This document shows, one piece after another, positions 6,968 through 12,858 of a DNA stretch of 12,858 nt. This DNA is from Bacteroidales bacterium UBA3663 (lineage in GTDB: Bacteria > Bacteroidota > Bacteroidia > Bacteroidales > UBA3663), in NCBI GenBank assembly GCA_002373755.1, contig DFJU01000152.1:1-12858 (forward strand), written 5' to 3'. How positions within the stretch are numbered: position 1 is the stretch's first letter; every line of letters starts with the position of its first letter. The position numbers and the translations under genes were made by a program. The notes under the pieces are model-generated. The model was not told where the DNA came from. It made no database searches and saw only the letters and a program-made list of their open reading frames with translations.

Positions 6968-9344
6968 GATAATCCGCCAGCTGGCCGACCACACGCGGCT
7001 CGTCGTGACCGCCCCGCCCGGAGCCGGAAAATCGACTCAGCTGCCGTTGGCCCTGCTCGATGCTGTCCGATGTGGCAAATTTGACACGTCGGGCAAGATT
7101 CTGATGCTCGAACCGCGCCGTCTGGCCGCCCGCCAGATTGCCGAACGCATGGCCGAACTGCTTGGCGAACCCGTCGGACGCACCATCGGCTACCGCATCC
7201 GTTTTGAGACGAAAACATCGGCCGCTACGCGACTTGAAGTGCTCACCGAGGGCATCCTGACACGTATGCTGGTGGCCGACCCGACCCTCGACGGCGTGGC
7301 GATGGTCCTGTTCGACGAGTTCCACGAACGCAGCCTGACGAGCGATGTCGCATTGGCCCTGACCCGCGAGGCGCAGAACGTCATCCGACCCGACCTGCGC
7401 ATTGTGCTGATGTCGGCCACAATCGACACGAAATCCATCTGCGCCGCGCTCGATGCACCCGTCGTGGAAAGCACCGGACGGATGTTTCCCGTCGAACTGC
7501 GCCGCACCGACGAAGAGCTGGTTCCGCTCATCCGCCGTGCCCACCGCGAACACGAAGGCGACATCCTCGTCTTCCTGCCGGGCGAGGCCGAAATCCGTCG
7601 TTGCGCCGAGGCATTGGCCGACACATTGGCCCCAACCCGCATCTGCCCGCTGTACGGAATGTTGTCATCGCAGGAACAGCGCGCAGCCATCGCCCCAAGC
7701 CGCGCCGGCGAGCGCAAAATCGTGCTCTCGACGCCGATTGCCGAGACATCGCTCACCATCCAGGGCGTGCGCGTCGTGATTGACAGCGGCCTGTGCCGAC
7801 GCCTCGTCTTCAACCCGCAGAGCAGTCTGAGCCACCTCCAGACGGTGCCGATTAGCATGGACATGGCCACGCAGCGCATGGGCCGCGCAGGTCGCGTAGC
7901 GCCCGGAACGTGCTACCGGATGTGGTCGTTGGCCGATGAACATCGCATGGCCGACTGCCGCACGCCAGAAATCCTCGAGGCCGATTTATGTTCGATGGTG
8001 CTCGACATCGCAGCTTGGGGCACGGCCGATGTCGCATCGCTGCCATGGCTCACGCCGCCGCCAGCCGCCCACGTAGCACAGGCCCAGCAGCTGCTCCGCC
8101 TGCTCGGCGCATTGGACGACGACGGAAAAATCACGCCCCACGGCCGACAACTCGCCGCCCTGCCCTGCCATCCGCGTGTGGCCCAGATGCTCGTCAGCGC
8201 ACGTTCGTCGGACGAAAGCCGTCTGGCCTGCCAACTGGCCGCCATCCTCGAAGAACGGGACCCATTGGCCAACGTCCAACACGACGCCGACATACGCACG
8301 CGCCTCGACCGAATGACGCGACGGATGCGGCAGATGGCCGACCAATATGCTACGTGGATCAAACTGACAACATCGCACACAAAGCAGACACCATCGGCCG
8401 GCTACCTCATCGCACAAGCCTACCCCGAACGCATCGCAAAAGCCGAGCCGGAAGGTTGTGGCCGATTCCGATTGGCCAACGGCGAAAAAGCCTTTGTAAA
8501 TACGCAGGACGAACTTTCCGCGCACGAATGGTTGGCCGTGGCAAGCATGAACGCGCAATCGGGCGGCGGACGCATCTTCCTCGCCGCGCCCATCGAAACA
8601 GACGAACTGAAGCCGATGCTCCGAAGCAAGGAATCAGCCACTTGGGACACGAAGCGCGGCTGCATCATCGCCCAACGCGAATGGCGCATCGGCTCACTCA
8701 TTGTCCGCACCGAACCGCTACGCGACTTCAACGCCGCCCAACTGATCGCCGAGGCCGCGCGCAAGGACGGACGTTCGATGCTCGACTTCAACGACCGCGT
8801 GCAGAACCTCCAACAACGCATCGCGACGCTGGCCGACTGGCATCCCGAACTCGGTCTTCCCGACCTCTCGACCGATGCGGTTCTGGCCAATGCACCCGAC
8901 TGGCTCCCGCTCTACATCGGCAAGGCAACGACATCGGCCGAACTCAAGAAAATCGACCTCTGCACCGTGCTGTGGGGGCTTCTCAGCTACGAACAGCAGC
9001 AAGAGGCCGAACGGCTCGTCCCATCGCACATAGCCGTGCCGACGGGCAACAGAATCCGCGTAGAATACCGCATCGGAGCCGAACTTCCCGTGCTTCGCGT
9101 GCGGCTGCAGGAGTGCTTCGGTATGGCCGACACGCCCCGCGTTGACGGTGGCCGACGTCCAGTAATGATGGAACTGCTCTCGCCCGGTTTCAAGCCCGTG
9201 CAGCTGACGCAAGACCTGCGCAACTTCTGGCAGGAGACCTACTTCGAGGTGCGCAAGGAGCTGCGCCGACGCTACCCGAAACACGCCTGGCCGGACAATC
9301 CGCTGAAGGCCACCGCCGTGCGAGGTGCGAGGAAGAAAGAGTGA
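6945..9344 (+). CDS. hrpB: ATP-dependent helicase HrpB (DEAH-like family)
   Basis: A 799-residue superfamily 2 helicase, close to the usual HrpB length of about 800-850. The motifs appear in order: Walker A APPGAGKST at residues 23-31; the HrpB variant of motif II, DEFHERSL, with D124-E125-F126-H127; SAT at 157-159; STPIAETSLTIQG as motif V; and QRMGRAGR at 310-317 as motif VI. A helicase-associated region follows. The C-terminal stretch with FGMADTPRV and PVMMELLSPGFKPVQLTQDL matches the HrpB C-terminal domain. The family is thought to remodel RNA, but its precise role in most bacteria is unknown. The ATG at 6945 lies within the end of the MazG-like gene, a 23-base overlap in another frame. 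The start fits well because Walker A falls at the expected short distance. I see no clear terminator after the stop. Confidence 0.95.
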   Translation: MDQATNDEIIRQLADHTRLVVTAPPGAGKSTQLPLALLDAVRCGKFDTSGKILMLEPRRLAARQIAERMAELLGEPVGRTIGYRIRFETKTSAATRLEVLTEGILTRMLVADPTLDGVAMVLFDEFHERSLTSDVALALTREAQNVIRPDLRIVLMSATIDTKSICAALDAPVVESTGRMFPVELRRTDEELVPLIRRAHREHEGDILVFLPGEAEIRRCAEALADTLAPTRICPLYGMLSSQEQRAAIAPSRAGERKIVLSTPIAETSLTIQGVRVVIDSGLCRRLVFNPQSSLSHLQTVPISMDMATQRMGRAGRVAPGTCYRMWSLADEHRMADCRTPEILEADLCSMVLDIAAWGTADVASLPWLTPPPAAHVAQAQQLLRLLGALDDDGKITPHGRQLAALPCHPRVAQMLVSARSSDESRLACQLAAILEERDPLANVQHDADIRTRLDRMTRRMRQMADQYATWIKLTTSHTKQTPSAGYLIAQAYPERIAKAEPEGCGRFRLANGEKAFVNTQDELSAHEWLAVASMNAQSGGGRIFLAAPIETDELKPMLRSKESATWDTKRGCIIAQREWRIGSLIVRTEPLRDFNAAQLIAEAARKDGRSMLDFNDRVQNLQQRIATLADWHPELGLPDLSTDAVLANAPDWLPLYIGKATTSAELKKIDLCTVLWGLLSYEQQQEAERLVPSHIAVPTGNRIRVEYRIGAELPVLRVRLQECFGMADTPRVDGGRRPVMMELLSPGFKPVQLTQDLRNFWQETYFEVRKELRRRYPKHAWPDNPLKATAVRGARKKE

Positions 9345-9521
9345 ATGAGTGATGGGGAGAAAGTATTGAGTATCGTATTTTGCTGTAGATTTTGACAGCT
9401 GATGCAAACGTTCCTTTCTCCTTACCCCTCGGCTAAAGCCTCGTCTTCTCGCTGAACAATTATCAATTGTCCTATTCGCTGCGAGGACCCTTTTACTTCC
9501 CCTTAACAACCCTTCAAAACA
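9345..9521. other. Intergenic gap after hrpB with a short AT-rich palindrome
   Basis: The 177 bases carry no ORF of note and no clear TAnnTTTG box. The one visible structure is ACAATT-ATC-AATTGT at 9456-9470, a perfect six-base inverted repeat. Its core also occurs just upstream of guaA (1028-1039). A weak four-base hairpin, GGCT/AGCC, lies at 9431-9440 and is not a credible terminator. Confidence 0.5.
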
Positions 9522-9755
9522 ATGACTTACATCTGGGACATCTACGAACCGGCCGATGCGCAATGCTACAACGCCGAAGACCCGTTCGACATCTTCATCT
9601 TCTCGTTGCGGCGCGACGACGCTCCCCGTGCCGGCTCGGCAATCACCGTCGAGGGACGTATGCGACGCATCATCGCCGTTGCCATCGACCACAAGAAAAA
9701 CGAGGTGTTCGGCTTCGGCCGCGACTGCTATTACAAAGTGTGCGTCAGCGGCTGA
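9522..9755 (+). CDS. Small conserved-looking protein of unknown function, 77 residues
   Basis: I do not recognise this protein. It begins MTYIWDIYEPADAQCYN and is soluble-looking, with no signal peptide or membrane segment. It is acidic at the N-terminus (DAQCYNAEDPFD), has a basic middle (LRRDD, GRMRR), and ends in an aromatic/cysteine-rich tail (GFGRDCYYKVCVSG) with two cysteines. A beta-rich fold is plausible from the alternating pattern ITVEGRMRRIIAVAID. Its codon use and GC content match the neighbouring genes, which supports it being real. It lies 48 bases before the TauE/SafE gene in the same direction, so the two may share a transcript. No promoter box is clear upstream. Confidence 0.65.
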   Translation: MTYIWDIYEPADAQCYNAEDPFDIFIFSLRRDDAPRAGSAITVEGRMRRIIAVAIDHKKNEVFGFGRDCYYKVCVSG

Positions 9756-9803
9756 TTTTCAGACACTGACGGCAAAAATCATCGGACATAAACACACAAA
9801 AAA

Positions 9804-10550
9804 ATGGCTGAGACACTGACCGTTTTCCAATGGACGATACTGGCCGTGACTGCACTCTGCATCGGAATGTCGAAAACCGGCATACAAGGCGTGATGCTGC
9901 TCATCGTGCCCCACATGGCGCTGGCATTCGGAGCCAAGGCATCGACCGGCGTGATTCTGCCTATGCTCTGCATGGCCGACGTCATTGCCGTGGCCTACTA
10001 CAAGCGCATAGCCGACTGGAAGGTCGTTACGCGACTTTTGCCGACCGCAATTCTGGGATTTTTCGTGGCAATTCTGGTTGACAAGCAGATTCCGACCGAC
10101 AAATTCCGCGCGCTGATGGGCTGGACGCTCGCGTTGGCATTGGGCGTGATGCTCTGGAGCGAAATCTTCGGCAAGGAAAACAAGTGGATGAAAAAGTGGT
10201 GGTATTCAGCTGCTTTCGGACTTCTGGGCGGCTTCACAACGATGATCGGCAACGCGGCAGGCCCGGTGATGTCGGTCTATCTGCTGTCGATGCGCAAGGA
10301 AAAACGCGAATACATCGGCATCAACGCATGGTTCTTCCTCGTTGTGAACCTGCTGAAAGTGCCGCTTCAAGTGTTCGTATGGGACAATATCACATGGCAA
10401 AGCTTCACGCTCAACCTGATGATGCTGCCTGTCATCGGAATCGGCGCAATTATCGGCATCCGGCTCGTCAAAATCCTGCCGGAGAAGGCATTCCGCAGAT
10501 TTATCCAGGTGGTGACAGTGCTGTCGGTCGCCGCCATGCTGCTACGCTGA
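9804..10550 (+). CDS. TauE/SafE family membrane protein (putative sulfite/organosulfonate exporter)
   Basis: A 248-residue inner-membrane protein with seven to eight hydrophobic helices, the normal size and layout of the TauE/SafE (formerly DUF81) family. It is built from two related halves, each with a conserved small-residue motif near the start: CIGMSKTGIQG at about residues 19-29 and GNAAGPVMSVYLLS in the second half. Characterised relatives export sulfite, sulfoacetate or similar anions, or move them with protons. The substrate here is not deducible, and no sulfur-metabolism genes are adjacent. The ATG at 9804 follows an A-rich stretch, as is usual for Bacteroidota starts. The gene ends 5 bases from the convergent orphan lipoprotein, and a T6 run directly follows its stop codon. 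Confidence 0.88.
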   Translation: MAETLTVFQWTILAVTALCIGMSKTGIQGVMLLIVPHMALAFGAKASTGVILPMLCMADVIAVAYYKRIADWKVVTRLLPTAILGFFVAILVDKQIPTDKFRALMGWTLALALGVMLWSEIFGKENKWMKKWWYSAAFGLLGGFTTMIGNAAGPVMSVYLLSMRKEKREYIGINAWFFLVVNLLKVPLQVFVWDNITWQSFTLNLMMLPVIGIGAIIGIRLVKILPEKAFRRFIQVVTVLSVAAMLLR

Positions 10551-10555
10551 TTTTT

Positions 10556-11029
10556 TCAATGGGACCCAAAGAATCTAATTTTATGCAACCGTCTGATTAG
10601 CGCTTTCTTGGACGGATATTGCTTGACCGAGCCATATACGACAACGGCATCATAACCATCGGCTCTATCCTTCTCTTCATTGTCAAAAAAGTAAAAAACG
10701 ATAGAAGTTGGAGTACTCTGCTCATCTGACTCTTCCTGGCAGCATTTTTCAAAAACTGATAAAAAATGTTCCTTATTTGTTCTTGCTCCGGCACCAGGCC
10801 CCGTATAAAATGCCACCTTTTTTCCTGAAAAATCATAATTGCGGTTACGGACTTGGACTACCGTCCTGAAGTCAGATTCACATTCGAGACCCCTTTTAAC
10901 AATATTGTTCAGCAAGACAGCCTCTTCTTGGCTGATAGAATCATCAACAGAATGGTTCTTGCCCATCAAATAAGAGCATGAACACGACAATACGAATACC
11001 AGGGCAACCAACAGATGTTTCGCTACCAT
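10556..11029 (-). CDS. AT-rich orphan lipoprotein of unknown function
   Basis: I do not recognise this 157-residue protein. It starts MVAKHLLVALVFVLSC, a short signal peptide with a plausible lipobox V-L-S-C and Cys16 as the lipidation site. The mature part is hydrophilic. It contains a beta-strand-like block, GKKVAFYTGPGAGARTNKEH, and a later strand pair around SIVFYFFDNEEKDRADGYDAVVVYGS, then a basic tail (KKALIRRLHKIRFF). A reading from TTG at 11041 would add four residues; the ATG at 11029 is preferred. By eye the coding region is about 40% GC, against about 60% in the neighbours, which suggests a different origin or relaxed selection. It sits tail to tail with the TauE/SafE gene and 98 bases behind the aldo/keto reductase on the same strand. 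Confidence 0.72.
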   Translation of the reverse strand: MVAKHLLVALVFVLSCSCSYLMGKNHSVDDSISQEEAVLLNNIVKRGLECESDFRTVVQVRNRNYDFSGKKVAFYTGPGAGARTNKEHFLSVFEKCCQEESDEQSTPTSIVFYFFDNEEKDRADGYDAVVVYGSVKQYPSKKALIRRLHKIRFFGSH

Positions 11030-11054
11030 ACCATTTTTCAATTAGATTATTTCT

Positions 11055-11062
11055 CAAAATTA
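11055..11062 (-). promoter_or_regulatory. Possible -7 box for the orphan lipoprotein
   Basis: The minus strand reads TAATTTTG, matching TAnnTTTG, 26 bases before the ATG at 11029. No TTG lies at the right distance upstream, and the region is AT-rich, so a chance match is possible. Confidence 0.4.
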
Positions 11063-11127
11063 AGCTTAAATTTGCCCGACCTTCGCCAAATATCGCAATT
11101 GTGCAAAAATCAGGCACTTCCGTCCAA

Positions 11128-12120
11128 TCATTTCAGAATCGACTCAATGCGTTGCAACTCCTCCGTCGAGAACGGCGCCGACTTGAGCACCTGAAGGTTG
11201 TCCTTCATCTGTTCGACCGACGATGTTCCGATGATGACCGACGACACCTTCGGATTGGCCAAAACCCAAGCGAGCGACATCCGTGCCAATGATTCTCCGC
11301 GTTGCGAGGCGACTTCGTTCAAACTACGGATTTTGTCGAGCAACTCGGGCGTAAGGCGGTCGGACGTCAGATGTTCACGACGCGCCATACGGCTGTCGGT
11401 CGGGATGCCATTCAGATATCGGCCGGAAAGCAGACCCTGTTCGAGCGGCGAAAAACCGACGTAGCCGGCGCCGTTGTCGGCCGCAAGGTTGATGTCGTCG
11501 TCATCGCGCACCAGCAAATTGTGTTTGCCCTGATAGCACAGGCACGGCACATCGCGCTCCCTCAAATATCTATAGGCGAACGATGCGGCTTCCATCGGCC
11601 AACGTGAAATGCCGACGTAGAGAGCCTTGCCGCGACGCACGATGTCAACCAGCGCCTGCAACGTCTCTTCGAGCGGAGTTTCGGGGTCGTAGCGGTGCGA
11701 ATAGAAAAGATCGACGTAGTCAAGGTGCATACGGCGCAGGCTCTGGTCGAGCGACGAAATCAGATATTTGCGCGACCCCCAATTGCCGTATGGTCCGGGC
11801 CACATGTCGTAACCGGCCTTGGTGGTGATGAACATTTCATCGCGATAGGGACGCATGGATACATCCATCAGACGGCCGAAAGTCTCTTCGGCAGTGCCAT
11901 AAAGCGGGCCGTAGTTGTTGGCCAAGTCGAAGCAGGTGATGCCGTTGTCGAACGCGCAGTGCATCATGGCCTTGCAGTTCTGGAAATCGGAAATTGAGCC
12001 GAAATTGTGCCAAAAGCCGAGCGAAAGTGCCGACATCAGCAGGCCGCTGCGGCCCGAACGGCGGTAAGTCATGCCCGATTCATAGCGATCGGGAGCCGGA
12101 GAGTAGATTGGTTCTGTCAT
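11128..12120 (-). CDS. Aldo/keto reductase, YghZ/L-glyceraldehyde 3-phosphate reductase type
   Basis: A 330-residue cytoplasmic NADPH-dependent oxidoreductase of the (beta/alpha)8 barrel type. The catalytic tetrad is complete: Asp65 and Tyr70 in FDLANNYG, Lys101 in TTKAGYDMWPGPYG, and His142 in LFYSHRYDPETP. These motifs, together with LSLGFWHNFG (33-41) and QGLLSGRYLNGIP, are nearly identical to E. coli YghZ (AKR14A), which reduces L-glyceraldehyde 3-phosphate and methylglyoxal. The protein is about 15 residues shorter at the C-terminus than YghZ as I recall it. The ATG at 12120 gives the family start. A TTG at 12198 would add 26 residues but lies inside the promoter, so it is rejected. The gene is divergent from rpsA and has its own strong promoter. 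The role is probably aldehyde detoxification; the exact substrate is inferred from family only. Confidence 0.92.
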   Translation of the reverse strand: MTEPIYSPAPDRYESGMTYRRSGRSGLLMSALSLGFWHNFGSISDFQNCKAMMHCAFDNGITCFDLANNYGPLYGTAEETFGRLMDVSMRPYRDEMFITTKAGYDMWPGPYGNWGSRKYLISSLDQSLRRMHLDYVDLFYSHRYDPETPLEETLQALVDIVRRGKALYVGISRWPMEAASFAYRYLRERDVPCLCYQGKHNLLVRDDDDINLAADNGAGYVGFSPLEQGLLSGRYLNGIPTDSRMARREHLTSDRLTPELLDKIRSLNEVASQRGESLARMSLAWVLANPKVSSVIIGTSSVEQMKDNLQVLKSAPFSTEELQRIESILK

Positions 12121-12195
12121 TTTGTGATATGTTTTTCGGTTAGTGAATTTACATCCAATGCCGTCTGAATAAAAAACGGAGTGAAAAAGCGGTTG

Positions 12196-12227
12196 CAAAA
12201 GTAGATTTTATTTCACGAAAGTCCAAA
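12196..12227 (-). promoter_or_regulatory. Promoter for the aldo/keto reductase (TTTG-N20-TACTTTTG)
   Basis: On the minus strand TTTG (12227-12224), a 20-base spacer, and TACTTTTG (12203-12196) make a full Bacteroidota promoter. The expected transcript start is near 12189, giving a leader of about 69 bases to the ATG at 12120. Confidence 0.72.
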
Positions 12228-12282
12228 TCCCATCGGACAAAAACGAACCTCCAAATGCCAAAAAATGGGCATCGGACAAAAA
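12222..12282. repeat. Short imperfect tandem duplication between divergent promoters
   Basis: TCCAAAT followed by CATCGGACAAAAA occurs twice: at 12222-12228 with 12231-12243, and at 12250-12256 with 12270-12282. The second copy has an insertion holding a five-base hairpin (ATGCC/GGCAT, 12254-12258 with 12267-12271). The TCCAAAT of the first copy carries the -33 element of the reductase promoter. Confidence 0.6.
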
Positions 12283-12316
12283 TGTCGGATTGAAAACCAA
12301 CAATATAGATGCAAGA

Positions 12317-12348
12317 TTTGCCTATATGACAGGAATTTACTACCTTCG
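12317..12348 (+). promoter_or_regulatory. Promoter for rpsA (TTTG-N20-TACCTTCG)
   Basis: TTTG at 12317-12320 and TACCTTCG at 12341-12348 are separated by exactly 20 bases. The -7 box has one mismatch (TTCG for TTTG). Transcription should start near 12355, leaving a leader of about 37 bases. Confidence 0.6.
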
Positions 12349-12358
12349 CACCCGCTTT

Positions 12359-12372
12359 TCCCACTAAAGGGA
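12359..12372 (+). promoter_or_regulatory. Small hairpin in the rpsA leader
   Basis: TCCC (12359-12362) and GGGA (12369-12372) pair around a six-base loop. ACCC at 12350-12353 and GGGT at 12373-12376 could extend the stem past a five-base bulge, although ACCC may lie before the transcript start. The hairpin ends 19 bases before the ATG. A regulatory role, such as S1 autoregulation, is only a guess. Confidence 0.3.
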
Positions 12373-12391
12373 GGGTTTAACAATTAACTAT

Positions 12392-12858
12392 ATGTCTAAC
12401 AATTTAAAGAACACTGCCGTTGAGGACTTCGATTGGGAAGCCTACGAGAACGGCGAATCTCTTGGAGCCAAGAGCGTAGAAGAACAGACCGCCAGCTACG
12501 AAAAAACACTGAATTCGGTCAACAACAACGAGGTAATCAAAGGTACGGTGACCAGCATCAACAAGCGCGAGGTTATCGTTAACATTGGTTACAAGAGCGA
12601 GGGCGTCATCTCAAGCTCAGAGTTCCGCTACAACCCAGACCTGAAGGTCGGTGACGAGGTAGAGGTTTACATCGAGAGCCAGGAGAACCGTCAGGGCCAG
12701 CTCGTTCTTTCTCACAAGAAGGCACGCGCAACGACATCTTGGAGCCGCGTAAACGAGGCTTTGGAGAATGATGAGGTCATCACCGGCTTCGTCAAGTGCC
12801 GTACCAAGGGTGGCATGATCGTTGATGTATTTGGCATCGAGGCATTCTTGCCAGGTTC
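12392..12858 (+). CDS. rpsA: 30S ribosomal protein S1, N-terminal part, cut by the window edge
   Basis: S1 binds mRNA on the small ribosomal subunit and helps unstructured or leaderless-like messages load. The visible 155 residues begin MSNNLKNTAVEDFDWEAYENG, an acidic N-terminal tail typical of Bacteroidota S1. The first S1/OB-fold domain follows at about 46-112 (VIKGTVTSINKREVIVNIG, then SEGVISSSEF and GDEVEVYI). The second domain starts near residue 128 (VITGFVKCRTKGGMIVDVFG, then EAFLPGS). The full protein usually has about 590 residues, so most lies beyond the edge. GC content and codon choice differ from the neighbours, as expected for a highly expressed ribosomal gene. The ATG follows an A/T-rich leader; a GGGAGGG at 12369-12375 lies too far upstream for a normal Shine-Dalgarno spacing. 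Confidence 0.96.
   Translation, partial: MSNNLKNTAVEDFDWEAYENGESLGAKSVEEQTASYEKTLNSVNNNEVIKGTVTSINKREVIVNIGYKSEGVISSSEFRYNPDLKVGDEVEVYIESQENRQGQLVLSHKKARATTSWSRVNEALENDEVITGFVKCRTKGGMIVDVFGIEAFLPG

Noticed and set aside
7988..9145. 385-codon ORF in another frame of hrpB
   Set aside because: Arg/Pro/His-rich composition typical of a shifted frame in GC-rich DNA; the HrpB frame carries all helicase motifs.
9431..9440. GGCTAAAGCC hairpin as a terminator for hrpB
   Set aside because: A four-base stem with no T-tract after it.
8718..9692. 324-codon minus-strand ORF across the hrpB end and the following gap
   Set aside because: Antisense to the conserved HrpB C-terminal domain, with no recognisable domain.
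9761..9820. Direct repeat AGACACTGAC at 9761-9770 and 9811-9820
   Set aside because: Ten bases only, with the second copy inside the TauE/SafE coding sequence; probably coincidence.

Overview
The window looks like chromosomal DNA of a fairly GC-rich member of the Bacteroidales, possibly Prevotellaceae-like (inference). The grounds are several promoters of the Bacteroidota type (TTTG, about 20 bases, TAnnTTTG), starts without Shine-Dalgarno sequences, a fimbrillin-like lipoprotein with a C-terminal Fibrobacter-type paralogous domain, and protein sequences that read as Bacteroidota versions of GuaA and ribosomal protein S1. No tRNA, rRNA, CRISPR array, insertion sequence or phage gene is visible.

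Layout. Bases 1-1012 (minus) hold the N-terminal two thirds of GMP synthase guaA, cut by the window edge. Upstream, after a 191-base gap that holds a 105-base imperfect palindromic repeat, lies a secreted TPR protein on the same strand (1204-3408). A divergent promoter region (3409-3618) separates it from an AmpG-like MFS permease (3619-4869, plus). The permease converges on a fimbrillin/FISUMP lipoprotein (4959-6464, minus), with a bidirectional hairpin terminator between them. A second divergent promoter region (6465-6640) leads into a MazG-like pyrophosphohydrolase and the HrpB helicase, whose genes overlap by 23 bases. Next come a 77-residue orphan and a TauE/SafE exporter (9522-10550, plus). 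The exporter meets an AT-rich orphan lipoprotein (10556-11029, minus) tail to tail. Behind that, on the same strand, is a YghZ-type aldo/keto reductase (11128-12120). A third divergent promoter region, holding a small partial duplication, leads to the start of rpsA (12392 to the edge).

How the genes relate. Most are housekeeping or stand-alone functions: purine synthesis, nucleotide clean-up, an RNA-helicase-like protein, anion export, aldehyde reduction, translation. They do not form one pathway. The likely transcription units are TPR-guaA (possible), mazG-like-hrpB (overlapping) and orphan-TauE (48-base gap). I found no convincing new multi-gene system. The items most worth a second look are the palindromic repeat upstream of guaA, the compositionally foreign orphan lipoprotein, the fimbrillin-FISUMP fusion, and the duplicated promoter segment between the reductase and rpsA.
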